Shown: positions 6,451 to 12,709, counted from the stretch's first letter. The stretch: DNA of 12,866 nt from Pseudanabaena sp. CAN_BIN31 (GCA_026785865.1 JAJAZG010000510.1:1-12866); one strand, 5' to 3'. Translations and numbers: made by a program. Notes: a model not told the origin generated them from the letters alone.

Positions 6451-8631
6451 ATGGCTACTGGTAAAACCTCTAAAATTACGGACATTCTTGAAAAACGGCG
6501 ACCTCTTGCGAGCAAAGTGGCAGAAGTAGAGTCCAATCTTAAAACTCTTGCCTTAGCATTACAGGATCTAGATAAATACCGTGGTCAATTAACATCAAAA
6601 ATTGACGATCTGGAGAGCATTGGACGCTTGCAGGAAATAAACCTTACAGCTATCCAGTCTAGTATCAATGACGAACTGGGGGCTTTAGGCAAACTCAAGA
6701 ATCGATTTTCACGCAATACGCTTAATATTGGCGTGATTGGACGAGCAGGACAAGGTAAAAGTCGATTATTACAAAGCTTATCAGGGCTATCTGATGAAAT
6801 TCCCACTGGCGATCGCTCCCATTGCACAGGTGTTCGCAGCACGATTCATCATAATCCGAGTGTAGAAACCTATGGAGAGATTTGGTTTCATTCTGAGCGA
6901 TCATTTTTGAATGAGGTGATTAATCCTTACTACGAAAAGTTGCGGTTAGGAGTTAAGCCGTTTGTATTAGAAGAGTTTTCTAGAAATCCTTTACCACCGC
7001 TTCATCAAGACTTTTCTGAGCAGGCTGAGTATGGGGCAATGTATGAGCATTTCCGTAAATACCATACGAACTTTAATAAGTACAAGCACTTATTAAAAGA
7101 GGCATCACCACATCGAATTTCTAAGGAGCAAATTCGTGAATATGTGGCTCAAGATGCTCCTGATGGTCAGAGAGTTTTCTTTAATTACTTAGCTGTTCAA
7201 GAAGCCAAAATAGTTTGTTCTTTTCCAAATACTGATGTTGGTCAGATCACTTTAATCGATATGCCAGGTTTAGGGGATACAGGGCTTGGTGATGCTGAGC
7301 GATTGATTCAGATTCTGGGGCAGGATGTTGATATTGCTTTGTTTGTGCGAATGCCAAGACCGCCGAGAGATTATTGGGCTGATGTCGATGTCAAGCTTTA
7401 CGACACAGCCCGTTCTGCATTGATAGATTTACCAATTAATCTTTGGTCATTTGTGGTTTTGAATAAAACCGATGTAACTTCTCGGATGGGAGACAATCTG
7501 GTTTATTGCGAGGACTTGGATAGTTCACGAGAAGCTAGTCATATTAAAGTTGTTGATTGCATAACTGCTAACTGTGCGGATCGTCAGGAAGCAAATCAAA
7601 AAATTCTTGACCGTGTGCTGGATTATTTGACTCTAAATATTACTGATTTAGACAAGCAGTACACTTCCGCTTGTCAAGAGAGACTGACCAGATTACACAG
7701 TGCAACAAAACTAGAGATTGATAAAGCTAAAACAGCTTTAGGGCATAGTACCCAACGGGATAGCTGGTTTCCAGTTTTCGTGAATTTGTTTGATCAACTT
7801 TGGGGAGATTTAACTGTTGGTCTAGAAGGGTTGCTACGAGAATTACGATATCAGCGTGATGCTCAAGATATTGATTTTAAAAATCAAGTAAATGCTGCGG
7901 TGCAAAGATGTAAAGAAGATACAGGGATTCCGTCTGTTGCAGATATCAAGGCTCTCCGTGACAAGGAAGCTGCTTATGGTATTGCCTATAACAAATATCT
8001 TCATGAAATACGCGCCCATTTGTCCCAACATTTTTTAAGTTTAGATGATGGTTTGAAGCAATCGCTTGAAGGAATTAAGTCTCAGGTTGTAGATATATTG
8101 AGTAAACAAGGCAAGTTGAGTGCGTTAACCGACAATCAAGGTAGCGAGTTTTTATCTGATATTGAGAACATTCTGCCAGTAGATTTAGTTGGACTAAAGT
8201 TAGGTTTCAATATTCTTGCAAGTTTTAATTTGTCCTATCGAGGCTTAATTCAGCATAGAATTCGTAAACATTTAGATAGATTAACTCCCGATGAAACAAT
8301 CCATTTATCTAAATCACCATCGGCTCAAGAAATCCTTGATATCTTGAAAACTCTTCAATCTGAGGCACTTTATGAGTGTGAGTTGGCATTAGAAGAGTTA
8401 CTTTGTGAGCCAAGTCAGGCAGCTTATGCGATTGTTGAGGAGTTCGTCGACCGCGTTCTTCGGGCAAAAGATGTGAAAAATGAATGGCTAATTTTTCTAC
8501 AAGAAGTTCGCTCAGATATCTGGGCTGCCGAATTTGAAAAACTAGGCGAAAATTCTCGATTAAGGCGAGAATGGTTGACTGTGGTAGAGCAAGCTTCATC
8601 CGCAAGTCAGGATGATTTAATCAAACTTTAG
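6451..8631 (+). CDS. Large dynamin-like GTPase with coiled-coil flanks
   Basis: A soluble 726-residue protein with a GTPase domain inserted between helical regions. Residues about 18-85 are a coiled coil (heptad-like L/I spacing). G1 is GRAGQGKS (97-104), a G2 threonine is likely Thr126 in HCTGVRST, G3 is DMPGLGDTG (270-278) and G4 is NKTD (338-341). ITANCAD (371-377) is a possible G5. About 350 residues of mostly alpha-helical sequence follow, as in dynamin-superfamily stalks, though a membrane-binding paddle is not obvious: IENILPVDLVGLKLGFNILA (571-590) is only mildly hydrophobic. All G motifs are intact, so it should bind GTP. The next gene, another GTPase, begins 20 bases after its stop, indicating an operon. 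Homologous large GTPases next to Hsp70, GrpE and J-domain genes occur in cyanobacteria as far as I remember. Exact family and function are unknown; membrane remodelling or a conflict-system sensor are both possible. Confidence 0.8.
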   Translation: MATGKTSKITDILEKRRPLASKVAEVESNLKTLALALQDLDKYRGQLTSKIDDLESIGRLQEINLTAIQSSINDELGALGKLKNRFSRNTLNIGVIGRAGQGKSRLLQSLSGLSDEIPTGDRSHCTGVRSTIHHNPSVETYGEIWFHSERSFLNEVINPYYEKLRLGVKPFVLEEFSRNPLPPLHQDFSEQAEYGAMYEHFRKYHTNFNKYKHLLKEASPHRISKEQIREYVAQDAPDGQRVFFNYLAVQEAKIVCSFPNTDVGQITLIDMPGLGDTGLGDAERLIQILGQDVDIALFVRMPRPPRDYWADVDVKLYDTARSALIDLPINLWSFVVLNKTDVTSRMGDNLVYCEDLDSSREASHIKVVDCITANCADRQEANQKILDRVLDYLTLNITDLDKQYTSACQERLTRLHSATKLEIDKAKTALGHSTQRDSWFPVFVNLFDQLWGDLTVGLEGLLRELRYQRDAQDIDFKNQVNAAVQRCKEDTGIPSVADIKALRDKEAAYGIAYNKYLHEIRAHLSQHFLSLDDGLKQSLEGIKSQVVDILSKQGKLSALTDNQGSEFLSDIENILPVDLVGLKLGFNILASFNLSYRGLIQHRIRKHLDRLTPDETIHLSKSPSAQEILDILKTLQSEALYECELALEELLCEPSQAAYAIVEEFVDRVLRAKDVKNEWLIFLQEVRSDIWAAEFEKLGENSRLRREWLTVVEQASSASQDDLIKL

Positions 8632-8651
8632 AAACAAAAGAAAAATTGGCA

Positions 8652-9641
8652 ATGCAAGAACTTAAAATCATGATGCTTGGGTCTCGAAATGTTGGGAAAA
8701 CAACTCTCTTAACGGCGATGTATGAGCAGTTTGCTAACAATATGAGTGGCATCGATCTTCAGTTAACTCCCGAAGAGGAAAGCTCGGCGATTTTGCAGGA
8801 GCGACTCATTGAATTGAAAAACCTACTCAATACGTTTGAGGCAAGAGGCGGAATTAAAGGGACGGGCGGAGAACCTGAAGATTTGCGGTCTTTCTTGTTT
8901 GGTTTGGGCAGAAAAGGACAGCCAACTGCATTGACACTAAATTTTCGAGACTATCCAGGTGGATATCTATTAGCGAAAGCTACTCCTGATCAGAAGCAGT
9001 TTGTTAAAACTCTAATGACCGAATGTGTAGCTGTTTTAGTTGCGATTGATGCTCCTGCGTTGATGGAAGCCAAAGGCAGATGGCACGAAAAAATCAATCG
9101 TCCTCAACAAATCATCGATAAATTTGCTACTGCTTATCAAGGCTTACAGTCTCCTCGATTAGTAATCCTTGCACCAGTGAAGTGCGAAAAATATTTGCAG
9201 TCTGAACAATTGTCTCTAGAATTAACCAGTAGAATTAAAGAAGAATACAAAAGATTATTTGAGTTATTTAGCTCTGATTCTTTGAAATCCAAGGTTGCTG
9301 TAGTCATTACGCCAGTGCAGACAGTTGGCAGTGTCATTTTTTCTAGAGTTGATGAGAAAGATGGAGAACCACATTTTATATTTCGGAAAACAGGGCATGA
9401 TGCTAAATACAGTCCAAAAGACAGTGAACAACCGTTACGCTACCTTTTGAGATTTGTATTAAAGCTTCATCTTACAAACAATCGAAATTGGGAATGGTTA
9501 GGCTTTGATTTAAATTTTTTGAGAGATGCTTTCGGATATGGTGATGAAGTATTCATTAATGCAATTCGTAAGTTAGCAAAAGGTTGTAAGTCAGGTAATG
9601 GATTTTCTGTTTTACAAGGACATTCATTGCTTGATATTTAA
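8652..9641 (+). CDS. Second GTPase of the pair, TRAFAC-like with atypical G4
   Basis: This protein of 329 residues starts almost directly with its G domain: LKIMMLGSRNVGKTTLL carries G1 (GSRNVGKT, residues 10-17). G3 is FRDYPGG (about 98-104), where DYPG replaces the usual DxxG surroundings. The G4 position is probably LAPVKCEKY (about 173-181), reading VKCE in place of NKxD, so guanine specificity may be altered or weakened. No membrane segment or signal is seen. ATG 8652 is preferred over an in-frame TTG at 8646 because LKIMMLG then begins at the usual distance. The ribosome site is weak (A/G-rich 8632-8645). It lies 20 bases after the large GTPase and 35 bases before the membrane-anchored protein, in one apparent operon. 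A tandem of two unlike GTPases recalls the double-GTPase conflict systems described in bacteria; the match is by context and from memory only. Confidence 0.8.
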   Translation: MQELKIMMLGSRNVGKTTLLTAMYEQFANNMSGIDLQLTPEEESSAILQERLIELKNLLNTFEARGGIKGTGGEPEDLRSFLFGLGRKGQPTALTLNFRDYPGGYLLAKATPDQKQFVKTLMTECVAVLVAIDAPALMEAKGRWHEKINRPQQIIDKFATAYQGLQSPRLVILAPVKCEKYLQSEQLSLELTSRIKEEYKRLFELFSSDSLKSKVAVVITPVQTVGSVIFSRVDEKDGEPHFIFRKTGHDAKYSPKDSEQPLRYLLRFVLKLHLTNNRNWEWLGFDLNFLRDAFGYGDEVFINAIRKLAKGCKSGNGFSVLQGHSLLDI

Positions 9642-9676
9642 GCTTGATATCTAAATAAACTTAATGGAGTAATCTA

Positions 9677-10411
9677 ATGGACATTTACATACAAAGCGCT
9701 GGAACTTCACCTGATTTTGATTATTCTTGGCAACCTCAAGTGCCGCCATTATTAAGCCGTGTATCTGGGTTAATTCAAAGTGAGTCACCATCTCTAGTTT
9801 TAGCCAAGTTTGAGGATCAGTTTTTCTTACTTATCACTGGGTTGGACTCTCCAACTAAAAAAGATTTTGCGGGTCGAGTTATTCGCCATTCGATCGCATG
9901 GGTAGCCGATGCAAATGATGAAAATGAACGACTAACAAGAGCGATCGCCTCTCAATATTTACAGGGAGAGTTGAGTATTGGTGACATTGACAGACTGATT
10001 GAACTTGGCGGCAGAAATGGATTCTACTTTGATAGTTCTAAATTTGAGAATCTAAGCAATTCTACTTTACATTCATTGACACTTGAAGATTCTGATAATT
10101 TATTGGCTGACACAATCAAAATTGGTAAAAATTCTCAAGACTTGCGAAATTCTCTTGCTTTAGAATTACAGAACTATCTTCTGCCTTATGACTATGAATT
10201 ATTGGTTGTTGTAACTGGCATCAAATCAGAAGATTCTCTTACACAAGCTCGAATTTGGCGTAGTCTATCTAATTTGGTTAAATCAGACAGTTGGAAGACT
10301 GTATCTAATAAGAAGGAGGATTTATTGCCAAAAAAGTTGATCGTGGCAATCGCTCTAATATTGTTGATCGTGGCGATCGCAATAATTTTGTGGATATTAC
10401 TAGTTCATTGA
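9677..10411 (+). CDS. GTPase-operon protein with C-terminal membrane anchor (zero-frame product)
   Basis: The 244-residue protein begins MDIYIQSAGTSPDFDYSW, a start I associate with uncharacterised cyanobacterial proteins found beside GTPases, but I can give no family name with certainty. Residues 1-215 are soluble alpha/beta-like sequence with no catalytic motif I recognise. Residues 221-243 are one strong transmembrane helix after a Lys-Lys pair, ending two residues before the stop, so it is a tail-anchored cytosol-facing protein. GGAG at 9666-9669 sits seven bases before ATG 9677. The last 75 bases overlap an open -1 frame, and an A_AAA_AAG heptamer with an upstream AGGAGG lies exactly before the anchor (see the separate entry), so this protein may be one of two products from the gene. 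It probably recruits the GTPases to a membrane; that role is inferred. Confidence 0.8.
   Translation: MDIYIQSAGTSPDFDYSWQPQVPPLLSRVSGLIQSESPSLVLAKFEDQFFLLITGLDSPTKKDFAGRVIRHSIAWVADANDENERLTRAIASQYLQGELSIGDIDRLIELGGRNGFYFDSSKFENLSNSTLHSLTLEDSDNLLADTIKIGKNSQDLRNSLALELQNYLLPYDYELLVVVTGIKSEDSLTQARIWRSLSNLVKSDSWKTVSNKKEDLLPKKLIVAIALILLIVAIAIILWILLVH
10313..10336 (+). other. Predicted programmed -1 ribosomal frameshift site (dnaX-like)
   Basis: AAGGAGGA at 10313-10320 is a near-perfect Shine-Dalgarno sequence inside the 244-codon gene. Ten bases after AGGAGG comes A AAA AAG (10330-10336), in the phase CCA AAA AAG of the zero frame, as needed for tandem tRNA-Lys slippage. Shifting back one base continues GTT GAT CGT and stays open to the TGA at 10825-10827. 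The same heptamer with a Shine-Dalgarno about ten bases upstream drives -1 shifting in E. coli dnaX and several IS3-family elements. A hairpin (10359-10384; five plus five pairs with a small internal loop) lies 22 bases downstream, farther than usual. The predicted fusion is 220 + 163 = 383 residues and lacks the membrane anchor. Alternative: an indel in the A6 run. Confidence 0.65.
10336..10380 (+). repeat. 27-base-period direct repeat inside the anchor/-1 frame overlap
   Basis: GTTGATCGTGGCAATCGC (10336-10353) and GTTGATCGTGGCGATCGC (10363-10380) differ by one base and are 27 bases (nine codons) apart. In the zero frame they encode LIVAIA twice within the membrane helix; in the -1 frame they encode VDRGNR and VDRGDR. 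The second copy carries a HIP1 octamer created by the single difference. Confidence 0.8.
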
Positions 10412-10827
10412 ACTTAAAGGTTGATCAAGATCTGTTTAAATTTGTACTAGAGAAAGATGCAATACGAATTAGACGTAAAAATGGACAGATAACAACTGAT
10501 GATATAAAACTAATTAAAAGAGTCAGTGAAATTATTAAGAATTATCTTGTAGATATTAAAAAGCTACTAGATCAACCCAATAAGGAATATTCAACTCAAT
10601 ATATTCAACTTGCTAAAACTGCAAAGTTAGCCGAAAACATCTCTAAAATATTCAATGTAAAAATTAATGCCTATATTGCTATTTTTGTTGCTAGACAAGA
10701 GGAAATATCTACTAATTTATATAACCATTCTGGAATCAGCCCTGACACTAAAAAATTTCTTGTGATGGTGCAATATAAGTTAGAAGAGTACAAAAGGGAT
10801 ATTGAGTTTATTGTTTCTAAAAAGTGA
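10390..10827 (+). CDS. Overlapping helical frame, probably the C-terminal part of a frameshift fusion
   Basis: The frame is open from 10312 and has a GTG at 10390, giving 145 codons, but no ribosome site lies before that GTG. An alternative TTG at 10408 overlaps the stop of the preceding gene. The sequence from about residue 10 is charged and helical (DLFKFVLEKDAIRIRRKNG, then long K/I/L-rich helices to FIVSKK), with no membrane segment and no motif that I recognise. It looks coding because it is free of stops for more than 160 codons, with regular amphipathic periodicity. The lack of its own start signal and the slippery heptamer upstream suggest it is read mainly as a -1 extension of the 244-residue protein, after residue 220. 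Read independently it would be a small soluble helical protein. Confidence 0.6.
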   Translation: MDITSSLNLKVDQDLFKFVLEKDAIRIRRKNGQITTDDIKLIKRVSEIIKNYLVDIKKLLDQPNKEYSTQYIQLAKTAKLAENISKIFNVKINAYIAIFVARQEEISTNLYNHSGISPDTKKFLVMVQYKLEEYKRDIEFIVSKK

Positions 10828-10831
10828 ATAG

Positions 10832-10955
10832 CTCCAAGATAAAGTTTTAAATTTAGAAGCTCTTGAGCGGTCGCTTGGTATTGCGATCGCCAATTTGACA
10901 AAACAACAGAAAATTATTGATAAAGTAGTTAACTTGAAGCATGAGGAAATTTTTC
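10832..10955 (+). other. Short gap with a start-less helical reading frame, possible gene remnant
   Basis: After the helical frame stops, an open stretch begins behind a TAG at 10829-10831 and runs into the DUF433 gene in another frame. It would read LQDKVLNLEALERSLG, then IAIANLTKQQKIIDKVVNLK, a regular amphipathic helix, but it has no start codon. It contains a HIP1-type site (GCGATCGCC). It could be the tail of a lost gene. The same bases carry the GAGGA ribosome site of DUF433 at 10943-10947. Confidence 0.3.
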
Positions 10956-11267
10956 ATGGCAGCAACTATCACCAATCACATCGAAATCACCGCAGGAACC
11001 TGTGGCGGTAAGCCGCGTATTGCTGGACATCGGATTACAGTTCAAAATATTGTCATTTGCTACGAAAGAATGGGGATGTCTCCCGATGAAATTATTTATC
11101 ACTATCCCAGCATTAATTTGGCAGATGTTCATGCTGCCCTGGCCTACTATTACGATCATGTTGCCGAAATTAGACAAGACATCGAACAGGACGAAATCTT
11201 TGCTAGAGAAATGAAATCTAAACATCCTTCTTTAGTGCAGCAAAAGTTAAAACTTAACCATGTCTAG
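10956..11267 (+). CDS. DUF433 family protein, VapB-like antitoxin
   Basis: The 103-residue protein matches the DUF433 pattern: HIEITAGTCGGKPRIAGHRI, then TVQNIVICYERMGMSPDEII, YPSINLADVHAALAYYYDH. Family members carry a winged-helix DNA-binding core and act as antitoxins, commonly paired in cyanobacteria with a DUF5615 (Mut7-C/PIN-like) toxin encoded directly downstream. ATG 10956 is chosen because GAGGA lies at 10943-10947, eight bases upstream; an ATG at 10941 overlaps that site. The stop TAG at 11265-11267 overlaps the next start ATGTCTAG by eight bases, the typical coupling of antitoxin and toxin genes. The partner reads only MSREIKFH before similarity ends, so this antitoxin is probably orphaned. 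The family call is firm, the antitoxin role is family knowledge. Confidence 0.88.
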   Translation: MAATITNHIEITAGTCGGKPRIAGHRITVQNIVICYERMGMSPDEIIYHYPSINLADVHAALAYYYDHVAEIRQDIEQDEIFAREMKSKHPSLVQQKLKLNHV

Positions 11268-11462
11268 AGAAATTAAATTTCATATGGAACGCAATCCTTA
11301 CGATATTTTAGGCTTAACCCCAGCATCATTGATTCTGAGATCCGCGACGATCTGCGAGAGAGATCGCCGATCCGAATACTCAAACAGGGATATAAGCATG
11401 GTGATAAAGTTCGCAGACCTGCCGAAGCGATCGTCTCCAAATCCATAGCGCCAGAAAAATAG
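11260..11462 (+). pseudogene. Mosaic remnant: toxin start, J-domain start and GrpE-like tail
   Basis: Three pieces follow one another. The first eight codons, MSREIKFH, are a typical beginning of a DUF5615 toxin and overlap the DUF433 stop. Then ATG 11284 opens MERNPYDILGLTPAS, the characteristic first helix of a J-domain. Around 11326-11330 the sense switches to the -1 frame, which reads IDSEIRDDLRERSPIRI and then LKQGYKHGDKVRRPAEAIVSK before a TAG at 11460-11462. The last part strongly resembles the C-terminus of GrpE (the pattern KGYxxxxRxxRPAxVxV). In the toxin frame the sequence closes at 11446-11448. None of the pieces can be functional as they stand. GrpE and J-domain proteins are the exchange factor and co-chaperone of Hsp70, whose broken gene lies at 5797. 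Motif recognition is by eye from short stretches. Confidence 0.6.
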
Positions 11463-11515
11463 ATATACCGCGTCTAAGATGGTGCGATCGCAAATAAACT
11501 AGATTAAGCAAAAAT

Positions 11516-11895
11516 GCGATCGCATCGGCACTGTTAAGAATACTCGCAAGATCAACGAAATTTTCCGCCTGATCACTCGTGGCGGTAAGTTCCAAGTCGA
11601 GCGTGAAAAGCGCGAAATCACCATTAAGGAACTACCCAAAGAATTAATTTTTGAGCAAGATCCTGAGCAAATTCTTGATGCTTTGTTGCCTTTGTATCTC
11701 AGCAATCAAATTCTTCGCGCTTTGCAAGAATCTGTCGCTAGTGAACTCGCGGCAAGAATGACCGCGATGAATAATGCCAGTGAAAACGCTGGTGACTTGA
11801 TTAAGGCGCTGACTTTGCAGTACAACAAAGCTCGTCAAGCCGCAATTACTCAAGAAATCCTAGAAGTTGTCGGTGGTGCAGCCGCACTTACCTAA
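11516..11895 (+). pseudogene. Broken second copy of the ATP synthase gamma gene
   Basis: Bases 11516-11554 equal 4763-4801 of the intact gene with no mismatch, and 11557-11895 line up without gaps with 5350-5688, including the stop codon. The middle (codons 22-203) is missing; the join AAG ATC AAC GAA keeps the frame. Codon 8 onward is in frame, but a TAG at 11500-11502 and no start codon lie upstream, so it is not expressed as gamma. By hand I count about 26 differences in 339 bases, all synonymous but one (Val226 to Ile). The left breakpoint is exactly the HIP1 octamer at 11516-11523. It is therefore the remnant of a full paralogue that diverged under selection, not a fresh duplication of the gene at 4741. 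Confidence 0.93.
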
Positions 11896-11901
11896 AAAAC
11901 C

Positions 11902-11938
11902 AAAAAAAAAGGAGACGCTAAGCGTCTCCTTTTTTTTT
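11902..11938. terminator. Perfect bidirectional terminator
   Basis: Nine A (11902-11910), GGAGACGC (11911-11918), loop TAA, GCGTCTCC (11922-11929) and nine T (11930-11938) form a 17-pair stem with no mismatch. It follows the broken gamma copy by seven bases and precedes the stop of HU on the other strand by seven bases, so it serves both directions. Its strength suggests the gamma copy was once transcribed as a complete gene ending here. Confidence 0.93.
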
Positions 11939-11945
11939 AAGATTT

Positions 11946-12245
11946 TTAGTCAGAAGGAGGACTGACTTGTTCTTTAAAAGACTTACCAGCAGAAAATGCT
12001 GGTACTTTGGTGGCGGGGATTTCCATCTTTTCGCCAGTCTTAGGGTTGCGACCTTCACGGGCTTTGCGAGCGCGAGCTTCAAATGAGCCGAAGCCAACCA
12101 AAGTTACTTTTTCGCCACCAGCTACAGTCTCGATGATTACTTCAAGAGTTGCAGAGAGGACTTCGTCGGCAGTCTTTTTATTGGTAGATAAGCCCTTTTC
12201 TTGGGCTTTCTTCGCAATAGCATCAACTAGTTCGCCTTTGTTCAT
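11946..12245 (-). CDS. hup: HU-family DNA-binding protein
   Basis: A 99-residue nucleoid protein that bends DNA as a dimer. MNKGELVDAIAKKAQEKG opens the first helices. VTLVGFGSFEARARKAREGR (48-66 region) and NPKTGEKMEIPA (67-78) form the beta saddle and the arm that enters the minor groove, with the intercalating proline near Pro68. VPAFSAGKSFKE (81-92) closes the fold. Cyanobacterial genomes usually have one main HU of this length. The frame extends 27 codons further upstream, but ATG 12245 is preferred because AAGGGGA lies about six bases before it and the family starts with MNKGEL. It ends against the shared terminator at 11902-11938. Confidence 0.95.
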   Translation of the reverse strand: MNKGELVDAIAKKAQEKGLSTNKKTADEVLSATLEVIIETVAGGEKVTLVGFGSFEARARKAREGRNPKTGEKMEIPATKVPAFSAGKSFKEQVSPPSD

Positions 12246-12443
12246 AGGTTTCCCCTTATATATGGATAAGTATGAGTTAAATTTCAAAGTAATATCTGTG
12301 CGATCGCTTTTTTGCGAAAGCCGCACTGAATATGACTTCTATTCGCTCATTCTAATAGCAACTTGCCACTTGTGTATATACAAAATGGTTAATTTGTATG
12401 GATTTCAGCAGTTTTTTTTAATTACTTATTATCTCAATTCTTT

Positions 12444-12490
12444 ATTAAATCGCTGAAATACTATCTCTGTATAGGTTTCAGCGATTTAAT
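12444..12490. repeat. 15-base perfect inverted repeat (hairpin)
   Basis: ATTAAATCGCTGAAA (12444-12458) is the exact reverse complement of TTTCAGCGATTTAAT (12476-12490). In the 17-base loop CTAT (12461-12464) can pair with ATAG (12471-12474), lengthening the stem. It could end transcription from a gene to the right or be a small mobile-repeat remnant; a clean T-run outside the stem is missing on both strands. Confidence 0.7.
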
Positions 12491-12670
12491 TTTAGACGTA
12501 ATTATCGTAACGCATACAGGGTAAGCACTTCACAAAAGTTCAAGTTCCCTTAATAAATCACTGGATTTCCAAAAAATACTCGATTTTAATCACTTCTTAA
12601 AACGAAAATAAAAAGATTATTTCATGCCTCTGCTGACTTACAGCAAATTGCGGATAAAAGAACTGCAATA

Positions 12671-12709
12671 TTTTTGTAAAAGCCTAGCAAAGTGTGGCTT
12701 TTACAAAAA
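12671..12709. repeat. 14-base perfect inverted repeat (hairpin)
   Basis: TTTTTGTAAAAGCC (12671-12684) is the exact reverse complement of GGCTTTTACAAAAA (12696-12709), with an 11-base loop. The stem base is A-T only, as in bidirectional terminators, but no gene that would need it can be seen. Confidence 0.7.

Noticed and set aside
11380..11705. Minus-strand frames over the broken gamma copy
   Set aside because: They are shadows of the duplicated gamma sequence; equivalent frames appear opposite the intact gene.
12246..12326. N-terminal extension of HU by 27 residues
   Set aside because: The ATG at 12245 has a good AAGGGGA site and matches the family start; the extension is low-complexity upstream DNA.
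12007..12456. 149-codon plus-strand frame opposite HU
   Set aside because: Antisense to the well-conserved HU gene; its right half extends into AT-rich intergenic DNA with no ribosome site.
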